This document shows positions 1 through 9,209 of a DNA stretch of 64,000 nt, piece by piece. Position numbers and translations under genes: made by a program. The DNA is taken from NCBI RefSeq assembly GCF_048001765.1, contig NZ_CP181447.1, positions 682,001 through 746,000 on the forward strand. Direction: 5' to 3'. Source of the stretch: Bombiscardovia asteroides_K (GTDB taxonomy: Bacteria; Actinomycetota; Actinomycetes; Actinomycetales; Bifidobacteriaceae). The notes under the pieces were generated by a model. It saw only the letters and a list, made by a program, of their open reading frames with translations. It was not told the origin of the DNA and searched no databases. The stretch's first letter is position 1, and each line of letters starts with the position of its first letter.

Positions 1-16
1 AAGCGGAGGAGCAGCA

Positions 17-619
17 ATGGCAGGCAGAACAGCCACCATCACCCGCCAGACCAGTGAATCCAAGGTGAGCCTGAGTCTGGACCTGGATGGCACCGGGGTG
101 ACCGATATCGACACCTCGGTGCCCTTCTATGACCATATGATGACAGCCTTGGGCAGGCATTCCCTGATCGACCTGACCATCAAGGCCAGCGGGGACACCC
201 AGATCGATGTTCATCACACCGTCGAGGACGTGGCCATCGTCTTTGGCGAGGCCCTGGCCCAGGCCCTGGGAGACAAGCGGGGCATCAAGCGCTTCGCCGA
301 TGCCACCGTCCCATTGGACGAGGCCCTGGCCCGAGCCGTGGTCGACATTTCCGGCAGGCCCTATGCGGTCTGCACCGGTGAGCCGGAGGGGTTCGAGTAC
401 GCCATGATCGGCGGGCATTTCACCGGCTCCCTGGTCAGGCACGTCATGGAGTCCATCGCCATGCATGCCGGCATCTGCCTTCACCTGACCCTCTTGTCGG
501 GCAGGGACCCGCACCACATTGCCGAGGCAGAATTCAAGGCCCTGGCCAGGGCTCTGCGCTTCGCTGTGGAGCCAGATCCCAGGGTGAAGGGCATCCCCAG
601 CACCAAGGGGTCGCTATGA
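17..619 (+). CDS. hisB: Imidazoleglycerol-phosphate dehydratase
   Basis: HisB dehydrates imidazole glycerol phosphate to imidazole acetol phosphate, the sixth step of histidine synthesis, in the cytoplasm. The 200-residue protein has the size of a monofunctional HisB without the phosphatase domain of enterobacteria. It carries the family's metal-binding histidine motifs: FYDHM near residue 37, DVHHTVED near residue 64, and a second set, GGHFTGS and DPHHIAEAEFKALARALR, in the C-terminal half. The ATG at 17 follows a strong GGAGGAG at 5-11. The stop overlaps the next ATG by 4 bases (ATGA), so the genes are translationally coupled. The upstream part of the operon lies outside the window. Confidence 0.96.
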   Translation: MAGRTATITRQTSESKVSLSLDLDGTGVTDIDTSVPFYDHMMTALGRHSLIDLTIKASGDTQIDVHHTVEDVAIVFGEALAQALGDKRGIKRFADATVPLDEALARAVVDISGRPYAVCTGEPEGFEYAMIGGHFTGSLVRHVMESIAMHAGICLHLTLLSGRDPHHIAEAEFKALARALRFAVEPDPRVKGIPSTKGSL

Positions 620-1350
620 GCGCCGATGAACACGACAACAACGACAGCAGGGATCAGGACCTGCCGGATTCCGGGCATCATCTGAGCGAGGAAGAAGTCG
701 AGCGGGCCTTGGCCAGCTTTGAGGCCGAGTTCAATGAGGGCCAGAACCAAGAGGATCAGCCAGCTGAACACTCTGGATCAGGCGTGAATGCCGATCCCGC
801 TGACCAAGGGTCGGTGGAACCGGACGAGGCTGATGGCGTTGCGGCTGACTTCGACCAGGAGCTTGAAGGCCTGATCGGCAACCGGGCCAAGGCCGCCGTC
901 ATGGTAACCCGTCTGGCATCTGCAGAGCTTTTGGCCGCCTTCTGCCAGATATCCGATATTTCTGCCTGGTGCATTCAGGCCCGTGAGGGTGCCGTGGCCG
1001 TCCTGAGAAACCTGGACGGGGACGGCCCCGAGGCAGCCATCCGCGATCTGACCACGGTCGTATCCGGGCTCAGCGCCATTCTGGCGGTCAACCGGGCCGA
1101 CAAGCTCGAGGTGACACTCTGGATCAGCGGACAATCAGGTCAGACGCTTGCACCGCCCATTCTCTTTGCCGCCACCGCCGACTTTGTGGAGGACCTGATG
1201 ATCGGGACCACCACAGTAGACAGGCTGCGCCAGGATGGGGCCACCATCTTCGACTCGGGGGAGTACAACCGCGAGAAGGCCATGGGCATCATCGCCTCGC
1301 ACACCAGGTTCGGGGCCGGAGGATCGACTCGCAAGGGCCGCGTCGAGTAA
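616..1350 (+). CDS. Hypothetical protein within the his operon
   Basis: I do not recognise this 244-residue protein. Residues 1-75 are very acidic and rich in Asp, Glu, Gln and Ser, so probably disordered. Residues 80-235 look like a compact alpha/beta domain, with stretches such as AAVMVTRLASAELLAAFCQI and LEVTLWISGQSG. No signal peptide or membrane segment is visible. It overlaps hisB by 4 bases and is followed 31 bases later by hisH, so it is transcribed with the histidine genes. A role linked to histidine synthesis is only inferred from position. Confidence 0.8.
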   Translation: MSADEHDNNDSRDQDLPDSGHHLSEEEVERALASFEAEFNEGQNQEDQPAEHSGSGVNADPADQGSVEPDEADGVAADFDQELEGLIGNRAKAAVMVTRLASAELLAAFCQISDISAWCIQAREGAVAVLRNLDGDGPEAAIRDLTTVVSGLSAILAVNRADKLEVTLWISGQSGQTLAPPILFAATADFVEDLMIGTTTVDRLRQDGATIFDSGEYNREKAMGIIASHTRFGAGGSTRKGRVE

Positions 1351-1381
1351 ACGTTTGGACAAAAGACCTGCTAGGAGGAAC

Positions 1382-2113
1382 ATGACCAGGATACAGGTGC
1401 TTGACTACGGGTTCGGCAATGTCCGATCCATGGTGCATGCCCTCTCCCAGCTTGGGGTCGATGCGCAAATCAGCGCCGATCCCGACCTGGCCATGAAGGC
1501 CGACGGCCTGGTCATTCCCGGCGTGGGGGCCTACGGAGCTTGTATGGCGGGGTTGCGGGCCGTGGGCGGCGACCGCATCATCCTGGATCGCCTGGCCCAG
1601 GGACTGCCTGTTCTGGGGGTCTGCATTGGCCTCCAGGTCATGTTCCAGTTCGGGGACGAGGACGGCCACAGCGAGCCCGGACTGGGCTTGATCCCCGGTC
1701 GGGTGACCAAGCTGGATGCCGATGTGGTGCCCCATATGGGCTGGGATCATGTCCAGGCACCTCAGGGAACACGACTGCTGGCAGGTGTCCAGGATCAGCG
1801 CTTCTATTTCGTCCACTCCTATGCCGCTATGGCGGCGCAGCCCGATCTGTCTGTGCGTGTATCAGTATTGAATGAACATAGCGACAGCCAGCCAGAGTCG
1901 AACAGGACCATACAGAATGCCTCTTTCGGCGAACCGCTGGTCACCTGGGCCACCTTTGGACGCAGCAGGTTCGTGGCCGCCTATGAATGCGGTCCCTTGA
2001 GCGCCACCCAGTTCCATCCTGAAAAGTCCGGACAGGCCGGCGCACGGTTGTTGACCAACTGGGTGCGGACCCTTCCCGAGGCTTCCGGACTCCCCTGCGA
2101 GAAAGGTGAATGA
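1382..2113 (+). CDS. hisH: Imidazole glycerol phosphate synthase, glutamine amidotransferase subunit
   Basis: HisH hydrolyses glutamine and channels ammonia to HisF, which makes imidazole glycerol phosphate and AICAR. The start ATG at 1382 follows TAGGAGGAA at 1372-1380; the frame is open further upstream, but that would run into the previous gene. The N-terminus LDYGFGNVRS, the nucleophile Cys in VLGVCIGLQVM, and the His-Glu pair in TQFHPEKSG are the class I amidotransferase triad. A segment around residues 160-180 (NEHSDSQPESN) looks like an insertion relative to typical HisH. The 243-residue length is slightly above the usual 200-215. hisF is not adjacent in this window. Confidence 0.95.
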   Translation: MTRIQVLDYGFGNVRSMVHALSQLGVDAQISADPDLAMKADGLVIPGVGAYGACMAGLRAVGGDRIILDRLAQGLPVLGVCIGLQVMFQFGDEDGHSEPGLGLIPGRVTKLDADVVPHMGWDHVQAPQGTRLLAGVQDQRFYFVHSYAAMAAQPDLSVRVSVLNEHSDSQPESNRTIQNASFGEPLVTWATFGRSRFVAAYECGPLSATQFHPEKSGQAGARLLTNWVRTLPEASGLPCEKGE

Positions 2114-2114
2114 G

Positions 2115-2846
2115 ATGCTGACGCTTCTACCCGCTGTCGATGTCCGTGACGGAAAGACGGTCCGCCTGAGGCAAGGGATCTCCGGCTCCGAGAAGGTCTA
2201 TGGTGAGCCTGCTGATGCAGCCAAGGCCTGGGTAGACCAGGGTGCCGAGTGGCTCCACCTGGTCGACCTGGATGCGGCCTTCGGCACTGGAGACAACCGC
2301 GACAAGCTGGCCGCCCTGGTCAATCAGCTGGGGGACCGCGTCAAGGTGGAGCTCAGCGGCGGCATCCGCGACGACGCCAGCCTGGAGGCAGCCCTGGATG
2401 CAGGCGCCACCCGGGTCAACATCGGCACGGCGGCCCTGGAGAACCCGGAGTGGACCAGCCAGGTTCTGGGTCGCTACGGAGAGAAGGTCTGCGTGGGGCT
2501 GGACGTGCGCGGGCACACCCTGGCCGCCCGGGGCTGGACCAGACAGGGCGGGGACCTTTTCGAGGCCATGGAGCGACTGGACCGGGACGGGTGCAGCCGG
2601 TACGTGGTCACCGACGTGACCCGCGACGGGATGATGACCGGCCCCAACCTGGATCTGCTGGGGCAGGTGGCTGACCGGACCCCAGCCAAGGTGACCGCCT
2701 CGGGGGGCATATCCAGCCTGGATGACTTGAGCCACATCCTGGATCTGTCCGATCGGGGCGTGGACAGCGCCATCCTGGGCAAGTCCCTCTATGAGGGGGC
2801 CTTCACCCTGGAGCAGGCACTTAACCTGGTTTCGGGGCATTGTTAA
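2115..2846 (+). CDS. hisA: Phosphoribosyl isomerase (HisA/PriA)
   Basis: This TIM-barrel isomerase converts ProFAR to PRFAR in histidine synthesis. In actinobacteria the orthologue PriA often also does the TrpF step of tryptophan synthesis; the sequence alone does not settle that here. It shows the N-terminal LLPAVDVRDGKTVRL with the catalytic Asp, the phosphate-binding VELSGGIRDDASL and VTASGGISSLDDL loops, and VTDVTRDGMMTGPN with the second catalytic Asp. ATG 2115 follows GAAAGGTG at 2101-2108; a GTG at 2106 is an alternative start. It starts 2 bases after the hisH stop codon. Confidence 0.94.
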   Translation: MLTLLPAVDVRDGKTVRLRQGISGSEKVYGEPADAAKAWVDQGAEWLHLVDLDAAFGTGDNRDKLAALVNQLGDRVKVELSGGIRDDASLEAALDAGATRVNIGTAALENPEWTSQVLGRYGEKVCVGLDVRGHTLAARGWTRQGGDLFEAMERLDRDGCSRYVVTDVTRDGMMTGPNLDLLGQVADRTPAKVTASGGISSLDDLSHILDLSDRGVDSAILGKSLYEGAFTLEQALNLVSGHC

Positions 2847-2892
2847 CGCTATAAGCAAATCTGCGAAATATAGGAATGGGAGCATAAGCTCT

Positions 2893-4230
2893 ATGGATAA
2901 GCAAGAGGAGTTCGCGCTGCGCACTGTCGAGGAGCGTGATGTCCGGTTCATTCGTCTCTGGTTCACCGACGTTTTGGGCACCCTGAAGTCGGTGGCCATA
3001 GCGCCCACCGAGCTGGAGGTGGCCTTCGAAGAGGGGCTGGGCTTCGACGGCTCGGCCATCGAGGGCATGACCAGGGTCTCCGAGGATGACATGATCGTCA
3101 AGCCCGACCCGTCCACCTTCCAGATACTTCCCTGGAGGGGCGGGCCCCAGGGCACAGCGCGGATTTTCTGCGACGTGCTCACCCCGGACGGCGAGCCCAG
3201 TAGCGGTGACCCCAGGCACGTACTCAAGCGGGCCCTTGCCAAGGCCAAGGAGAAGGGCTTCATCTTCTATACCCATCCGGAGATCGAGTTCTACCTGTTT
3301 GAGAACCAGGATGACTGGTCCCAGACCCCGACACCCATCGACGAGGGCGGCTACTTCGACCACGTGCCCCGCAGCCCGGGGATGGACTTCCGCCGGGCCT
3401 GCGTCAACATGCTGGAGCAGATGGGCATCTCGGTGGAGTACTCCCACCATGAGGCCGGACCTGGGCAGAACGAGATCGACCTGCGCTATGCCGACGCCCT
3501 GACCACCTCCGACAACATCATGACCTTCCGGACCGTGGTCAAGGAGATCTCCCTGGAGCGGGGAATCTACGCCAGCTTCATGCCCAAGCCCTTCACTGAC
3601 CAGCCAGGGTCGGGCATGCACACCCATCTGAGCCTGTTCGAGGGGGATACCAACGCCTTCTACGAGGTGGGCCAGGAGTTCAATATGTCCCAGACGGCCC
3701 GGCAGTTCGCCGCCGGCATCCTGGCCCATGCGGCCGAGATCTGCGCGGTGACCGACCAGTACGTCAACTCCTACAAGCGGCTTTGGGGCGGGGCCGAGGC
3801 GCCCAGCTACGTCTGCTGGGGGCACAACAACCGGTCCGCCCTCCTGCGCATACCCCAGTACAAGCCCGGCAAGGGCAACTCGGCCAGGATGGAGTTCCGC
3901 GGCCTGGATCCGGGAGCCAACCCCTACCTGGCATACTCGGTGCTGCTGGCTGCCGGCCTTGACGGAATCGAGCAGAAGATGACCCTGGGCGAGCCCACCA
4001 GTGACGATGTCTGGGAGCTGACCGACGCCGAGCGGCAGGCCATGGGCATCGAGCCCCTGCCTGACAGCCTGGATGCGGCGCTCAAGGTCATGGAGAAGTC
4101 GGACTTCGTGGCCCAGGTGCTGGGCGAGCAGACCTTTGAGTACTTCCTGCGCAACAAGCACCGGGAGTGGGCCGGGTACAGCCGTCAGGTCACCCCCTAC
4201 GAGCTGGCCTACTACCTGCCCAGGCTTTGA
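2893..4230 (+). CDS. glnA: Glutamine synthetase type I
   Basis: Glutamine synthetase makes glutamine from glutamate, ammonia and ATP; it acts in the cytoplasm as a dodecamer and supplies the substrate of HisH. Visible motifs are FTDVLGTLKSVAI and GFDGSAIEGM (beta-grasp domain), EIEFYLF, NEIDLRYADAL, GSGMHTHLSLF, KRLWGGAEAPSYVCWG and ARMEFRGLDPGANPYLA (active-site and ATP loops). At 445 residues it fits the shorter GSI-alpha or GlnA2-like group. I do not see the NLY(D/E)LP adenylylation region of GSI-beta near the C-terminus. The ATG at 2893 was chosen because MDKQEEFALRTVEE is the expected N-terminus. It sits 46 bases after hisA. Confidence 0.95.
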   Translation: MDKQEEFALRTVEERDVRFIRLWFTDVLGTLKSVAIAPTELEVAFEEGLGFDGSAIEGMTRVSEDDMIVKPDPSTFQILPWRGGPQGTARIFCDVLTPDGEPSSGDPRHVLKRALAKAKEKGFIFYTHPEIEFYLFENQDDWSQTPTPIDEGGYFDHVPRSPGMDFRRACVNMLEQMGISVEYSHHEAGPGQNEIDLRYADALTTSDNIMTFRTVVKEISLERGIYASFMPKPFTDQPGSGMHTHLSLFEGDTNAFYEVGQEFNMSQTARQFAAGILAHAAEICAVTDQYVNSYKRLWGGAEAPSYVCWGHNNRSALLRIPQYKPGKGNSARMEFRGLDPGANPYLAYSVLLAAGLDGIEQKMTLGEPTSDDVWELTDAERQAMGIEPLPDSLDAALKVMEKSDFVAQVLGEQTFEYFLRNKHREWAGYSRQVTPYELAYYLPRL

Positions 4231-4239
4231 ACCCGAGTC

Positions 4240-5127
4240 TTACTGGTCCGATCGACCGAACCAGCTGTTGTAGATGATGACGAAGTTGCGGTTGCCGTAG
4301 CTTGAGCAGCGGTTGCCTTCGCCGTCGCCTGCCCGAAGCGCTGCCTCGTTGGGCTGGTAGGGCGTATAGATATAGAGCAGGGCAGTGGCATCGTTCTCGA
4401 TGTAGACCTTGCCGCTGCCACAGGAGGCATCGGGGCTGAAGCGCACATCGTTCAAGACCTTGGTCTGGTAGCCGTATTGGTCCCGGTGGGCCTGATAGTA
4501 GCGGAATCGGTGGGCGGCCCCGTAGACCTGGTTGAAGAAGCCGGCATAGCGGGCGTCACAGTCTGCATCATCAGGGCAGGAAAGGCCCATGGCCGACTGG
4601 AGCTGGACCTGGGTGGGGGGCTGGTCGGTGGCCACCAGGTGCTGCTCCTTTTGCAGCATGGTCAGGAGGACCTTCTGGCTGATCCCACAGGAGCGGGCGG
4701 CCCCGTCGATGATCTGAGCCGCGCTCTGCCCCTTGCCGCCCTTGTAGGCATCACAGAGGCCGTCACTGGGGCGGTCGGGAACATCCATCTGCAGACTGCG
4801 CAGGCAGGTTGATCCGTTGCAGGAGGCCCCCTTCTGGTCCAGGAAGGCCTGAACATCGTCAGCGTTCATGTCCACGGTGTCATGGAAGCGGTGATCGGTG
4901 ATGATCCTGCCTGGATTGAAGACGTACTCCTGCGAGAGCTGCTCCTGGTGGCGGATGACGCGGCCGACCATCAGCCGGTAGGAGACGAAACGGACGGCCA
5001 GGACACACAGGGCGACCACCAGGACTATGGCCATCAGGGCGGCCCCCAGGGTCTGCACGCGGCGGAGGGTCATCCGTCCGCGTTTGGTGCCGCCCCTGCG
5101 TCTTTGTCCGGATGGCCTTGTACTCAT
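4240..5127 (-). CDS. Membrane-anchored exported protein, transglycosylase-like core
   Basis: The 295-residue protein starts with a basic tail (RRRGGTKRGR) and one membrane segment (about residues 28-46), then an extracytoplasmic domain. The core has a helical stretch (SAAQIIDGAARSCGI, then VLLTMLQKEQHLV) resembling the Glu-bearing helix of lysozyme-like transglycosylases, followed by FFNQVYGAAHRFRYYQ and a C-terminal YIYTPYQPNEAALRAG/YGNRNFVIIY block seen in secreted actinobacterial proteins sometimes called hemagglutinins. There are several cysteines, so disulfides are likely. A role in peptidoglycan is inference. The ATG at 5127 overlaps the helicase stop by 4 bases. The stop lies 9 bases from the convergent glnA stop. 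Confidence 0.8.
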   Translation of the reverse strand: MSTRPSGQRRRGGTKRGRMTLRRVQTLGAALMAIVLVVALCVLAVRFVSYRLMVGRVIRHQEQLSQEYVFNPGRIITDHRFHDTVDMNADDVQAFLDQKGASCNGSTCLRSLQMDVPDRPSDGLCDAYKGGKGQSAAQIIDGAARSCGISQKVLLTMLQKEQHLVATDQPPTQVQLQSAMGLSCPDDADCDARYAGFFNQVYGAAHRFRYYQAHRDQYGYQTKVLNDVRFSPDASCGSGKVYIENDATALLYIYTPYQPNEAALRAGDGEGNRCSSYGNRNFVIIYNSWFGRSDQ

Positions 5128-8100
5128 GGTTTTCCTTCCAGTGCCTTCCTGATCCTTTGCAGGCTGACAGGGATGGCCGTCCCCAGCTCCTGGGCCCAGA
5201 TGGAGACAAAGTACTCCTCCATCATCCAACGTCCCCTTCGCGCACGGTCCATGGCCTGGTCTCGTCCGGGACCGGCGGGCAGAGCCTGGGCCGCCTTGGC
5301 CGCCTGGTCCACCAGATCCTGGGCGGTCTGCGCCTGCCATGCCCATCGTACGTCACGGTCCTTGTCTCTGCGGGCCTTGTCCAGGCGCATCAGGTCCGCC
5401 TTCAGGTATGTGCGCAGGCGGGGAAGGGCGTAGGGCGGGTCGGCACTGATGAAGCCCTTGGCCACCAGGCTGGCCGAATGCTGGCGTATCCACTGGAGGA
5501 CCGAAAGCAGGGGTAGATCGGCCGGGCCGGACACGGCCTTGTCCACCTGGGCAGAAGTCTCCAGAATGGCGGTCACATCCTTGGCCACCTGATACACAGT
5601 GTCCTCGTAGACCTGGCTGACGCCGGCCACGGCTTCCTGCAGGGTCCGGTCGTCGGTAATGGCCTCGGTGTGGGGGATCAGGCGCTTGACAGCGGCCATC
5701 TGCAGGTCCTCGGCCAGGGCGGAGGTGTCCGCATAGGGGGCCGAGGCCAGCATCAGGGCCTCCCTGCTCAGCCAGCGTGAGGAGATTCGCTGGGCAGGCA
5801 GGTGAAGCTTATCCAGGGCGGCCTGCCAGATCAGTTCCTCGCGCGGCTTGGTGGTGGCGCCGGACTGATGGAGCAGGTCGGCACTCTTGACCACCTGGCC
5901 TTGTCGGGCGGCCTTGCTGGCCTGGGAGTCCACCCGGGACCGGGCCGACTGTCGGGCCTGTCCGGCCAGGTCGCGTTGCAGATCAGTCAGGGACTTGGAC
6001 CGGCCCAGGACCTTGGGGTGGCCGTGGCCCTTGCGGCCCTGACGTCGATCCTCCTCCACCTGGAAGGTGGGCCGCAGGTAGTCGGGCAGTCGTTCCAGCC
6101 TGGACTGGGTGAAGACCTCCGGGTGCAACTGGGCTCCGACCGTATCGATGGCTGCGGCGGTGAAGGCCTGCTCGAAGTCCGGCCAGCCTCCGTCGGGGAT
6201 GGCTCCTGCATTGTTTGCGTCCTCGTCCGCATGCTGCTGGTCCGCCGACCCGTAGGTGGCCTGGTCTGCCGAAGAAGGATCGGCACCGGGCAGCAGTGGA
6301 TAGTGGCCGTCTATCCAGGCGCGGATGGCTCGGGCGGCATCAGGTGCGGGGACGAACTGGACCCGCAGGGCCTTGGGCAGGGACTTGATGGTGGCTGTGA
6401 TCAGGTCGTCCAGAAGGCCGGGCACGGTCCAGCTGAACTGTCCGGGTGTCAGCTGGTTCAAGCAGTGCAGGGGAATGTGGACCGTGATGCCGTCGTCCGG
6501 CTCTCCGGGCTGATAGCGATAGGTCAGGGGCAGATCCATGGGCCGGCCGTCGATGCCCTGGGTATGCCAGTGGTCGGGATAGTCACCGGGCCGGTAGGAG
6601 GCGGACTGGTCGTTCAGGCGCTCCACCTTGTCGGGGTCAAAGTCCAGCAGGTGTGGGTCCGCATCGTGGTGCCGCCGCCACCAAGAGCCCAGCGCGGCCA
6701 GGGAGGTGGCCTCCTGGGGAATGCGCTCCTGGTAGAAGTCATAGAGGTCCTCTTCGGTGAAGGTGCCGGTCACCTGACGGGTCCGGCTGGTACGCTCGCC
6801 CGCCTCGCTGAGCACCTGCCGGTTGGCTTGGATGAAGCCATCATGCGGAAAGCGCTCGCGCACATCGCCCTGGACCAGGCCCTGGCGTATCAGCATGTCC
6901 CGGGCCTGGCCGGGATTGATACGAGCCCACTGGACGGTCCTGTCGCGCACGATGGGCAGACCGTAGAGCAGGACCTTGGAGGTCGCCACCGCGGCTCCGC
7001 GTGAGGCCGACCAATGGGGTTCGGCGTAGGTGGTCCTGGTCAGGGACTTGGCCAGGGGCTCGGCCCAGGCGGGATCGATGGCTGCGCAGCAACGCGCCCA
7101 GAGCCGGGAGGTCTCCACCAGTTCGGCGGCCATGATCCAGGGCGGGTTGGCCTTGGCCAGGGCGGAGCCAGGGAAGATGGCGAAATGCGTGCCGCGCGCC
7201 CCCTGGTAGTCGTTCTTGGCCTGTCGGCGAGCCCGCTTCATGGCCTTGGTCCGGGCCGCGCCATGTAATCCGGCGAAATCGGAGGCCTTGGGTTCGTGGA
7301 TCACCTGCATGCCCATGCTGGAGAGCAGGCCGGCCAGCATGGACCGATGGATCCCTTGGTCGTCCCAGGAGCAGACAAGGGCGTGTGCCGCCTGCTGCCC
7401 AATAGGCAGGTCCAGCAGGGCCTGATCCGGTCCCTTGACGGGGACGGGGGAGCCCACCTTCATGTGCAGACCCCGGCACATCTGGGCCAGCTGCCGGTAG
7501 AGATCATGCCACTGCCGCATCCGAAGGAAAGCCATGTATTCCTGCTTGCAGGCCTTGCGTAGGGCCCCGTTGGAGGGCTCCTTGTCCTGCGGGAAGAAGC
7601 GGTTCCAGATATTCAGGGCCGTCAGGAAGTCGCTGGAAGGGTCCTCATAGCGGGCATGGATCCGGTCGGCCTCCTCGCGTTTCTCCTCAGGGCGCTCGCG
7701 GGGGTCCTGCAGGGAGAGAAATGCTACGACTACCAGAACGGCGGCCAGGGTGTCCGGGGTGGCATCCTGACCGGCCTGCAGGATCATTCTGCCAAGGCGG
7801 ATGTCGATGGGGATCCTGGCCAGCCGTCGTCCAAGACTGGTCAGCCGGATAAGGCCCTGCTGGCGGGAGATGGCCTGCAACTCAGTCAGTTCCCGCAGAC
7901 CGTCGCTGACTGCTCGGGTGTCGGGCGGGTCGATGAAGCCGAAGTCGGTCACGTCCTCGGCCGTATGGGCCACGCCCACTGAGAGCATGTGAAGGATGAC
8001 CGACCCCAGGGAGGTGCGCAGGATCTCAGGATCAGTGAACTTGGGACGGGTGTCATAGTCGTCCTTGGCGTACAGGCGGATGGCGATGCCGTCGGCCACG

Positions 8101-9209
8101 CGTCCGCAACGGCCTGCACGCTGATCGGCGGAGGCCTGGGAGATGGGCTCGATGGGCAGGCGCTGGACCTTGGCCGACTTGGAGTAACGGCTGATCCTGG
8201 CCAGTCCCGGGTCCACCACGTAGCGGATGCCCGGCACCGTCAAAGAGGTCTCGGCCACGTTGGTGGCGATGACGATGCGCTGATGGCCGTGGTGTTCGAA
8301 GACACGGTGCTGTTCCTTGGCCGACAGGCGAGCGAAGAGGGGGATGATCTCCAGGGCATCCGGGCGGCGCATGTCGGAGGTTCGCGGACCGAAGTAGCGT
8401 CGCAGGGCGGTCTCGTACTCGCGGATGTCGCGTTCTCCGGCGGCGAAGACCAGTATGTCCCTAGGGCCGTCCACGTGGGTGGAGTGGATGACCAGCTCGG
8501 CGCAGGCCCGGGCCACCGCCTTGGGGATGTCCGGATCCTCCCTATCCTGGCCCTCCTCATCAGAGTCGAACCCTGGGACGTGCCGCATCAGTGCCGGAGC
8601 TGATCCGGCGGGCTCGTAAAGGGTCTGGACCGGGTAGGTGCGGCCGGAGACCTCCAGCACGGGCACCTGGGTGTGCAGGGCTTTGGCGAAGTGGTCTCGG
8701 AACTTGACCGAATCGATGGTGGCAGAGGTGATGATCAGCTTCAGATCGGGCCGCTTGGGCAGCAGGGCGGTCAGATACCCAAGCAGAAAGTCGATGTTCA
8801 GGCTGCGCTCGTGGGCCTCGTCGATGATGATGGTGTCGTAGGCCCGCAGCTGGGGATCGCCCTGGATCTGTGCCAGAAGGATACCGTCGGTGACCACTCG
8901 CAGTCGGGTGCTTCGGCTGGACTTGTCGGTGAAGCGCACCTGGTAGCCGATCTCATCACCCAGTCTGGTACCCGTCTCCGAGGCGATGCGCTCGGCCACG
9001 GTTCTGGCGGCGATCCTCCTGGGCTGGGTGTGCACAATCTGACGTCCGTGGTCGCCGCGGCCCATCTGAAGGAGAATCTTGGGGATTTGGGTGGTCTTGC
9101 CCGAGCCGGTCTGACCTGAGACGATGACCACCTGGGAGGACTGCACGGCATGGACGATGTCCTCCTTGGCCGCGCTGATAGGTAGCTCGGCGGGATACTC
9201 GAACCTCAT
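5124..9209 (-). CDS. hrpA: HrpA-type DEAH-box ATP-dependent RNA helicase
   Basis: A 1361-residue DEAH/RHA helicase of full family length (HrpA about 1300). Motif I is SGQTGSGKTTQIPKILL near residue 37, motif II IIDEAHERSLNIDF near 126, motif III TSATID, and motif VI QRAGRCGRVADG. The long C-terminal part contains the HA2/OB region and the HrpA-specific domain. HrpA proteins remodel RNA and, in E. coli, act on stalled or collided ribosomes. The ATG overlaps the upstream methyltransferase stop by 4 bases (ATGA), and the stop overlaps the next gene in the same way. This makes a tight three-gene minus-strand operon. Confidence 0.95.
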   Translation of the reverse strand: MRFEYPAELPISAAKEDIVHAVQSSQVVIVSGQTGSGKTTQIPKILLQMGRGDHGRQIVHTQPRRIAARTVAERIASETGTRLGDEIGYQVRFTDKSSRSTRLRVVTDGILLAQIQGDPQLRAYDTIIIDEAHERSLNIDFLLGYLTALLPKRPDLKLIITSATIDSVKFRDHFAKALHTQVPVLEVSGRTYPVQTLYEPAGSAPALMRHVPGFDSDEEGQDREDPDIPKAVARACAELVIHSTHVDGPRDILVFAAGERDIREYETALRRYFGPRTSDMRRPDALEIIPLFARLSAKEQHRVFEHHGHQRIVIATNVAETSLTVPGIRYVVDPGLARISRYSKSAKVQRLPIEPISQASADQRAGRCGRVADGIAIRLYAKDDYDTRPKFTDPEILRTSLGSVILHMLSVGVAHTAEDVTDFGFIDPPDTRAVSDGLRELTELQAISRQQGLIRLTSLGRRLARIPIDIRLGRMILQAGQDATPDTLAAVLVVVAFLSLQDPRERPEEKREEADRIHARYEDPSSDFLTALNIWNRFFPQDKEPSNGALRKACKQEYMAFLRMRQWHDLYRQLAQMCRGLHMKVGSPVPVKGPDQALLDLPIGQQAAHALVCSWDDQGIHRSMLAGLLSSMGMQVIHEPKASDFAGLHGAARTKAMKRARRQAKNDYQGARGTHFAIFPGSALAKANPPWIMAAELVETSRLWARCCAAIDPAWAEPLAKSLTRTTYAEPHWSASRGAAVATSKVLLYGLPIVRDRTVQWARINPGQARDMLIRQGLVQGDVRERFPHDGFIQANRQVLSEAGERTSRTRQVTGTFTEEDLYDFYQERIPQEATSLAALGSWWRRHHDADPHLLDFDPDKVERLNDQSASYRPGDYPDHWHTQGIDGRPMDLPLTYRYQPGEPDDGITVHIPLHCLNQLTPGQFSWTVPGLLDDLITATIKSLPKALRVQFVPAPDAARAIRAWIDGHYPLLPGADPSSADQATYGSADQQHADEDANNAGAIPDGGWPDFEQAFTAAAIDTVGAQLHPEVFTQSRLERLPDYLRPTFQVEEDRRQGRKGHGHPKVLGRSKSLTDLQRDLAGQARQSARSRVDSQASKAARQGQVVKSADLLHQSGATTKPREELIWQAALDKLHLPAQRISSRWLSREALMLASAPYADTSALAEDLQMAAVKRLIPHTEAITDDRTLQEAVAGVSQVYEDTVYQVAKDVTAILETSAQVDKAVSGPADLPLLSVLQWIRQHSASLVAKGFISADPPYALPRLRTYLKADLMRLDKARRDKDRDVRWAWQAQTAQDLVDQAAKAAQALPAGPGRDQAMDRARRGRWMMEEYFVSIWAQELGTAIPVSLQRIRKALEGKP

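Noticed and set aside
5802..7004. Plus-strand open frame of 400 codons
   Set aside because: Antisense to the HrpA helicase gene and low in sequence complexity; no ribosome binding site.
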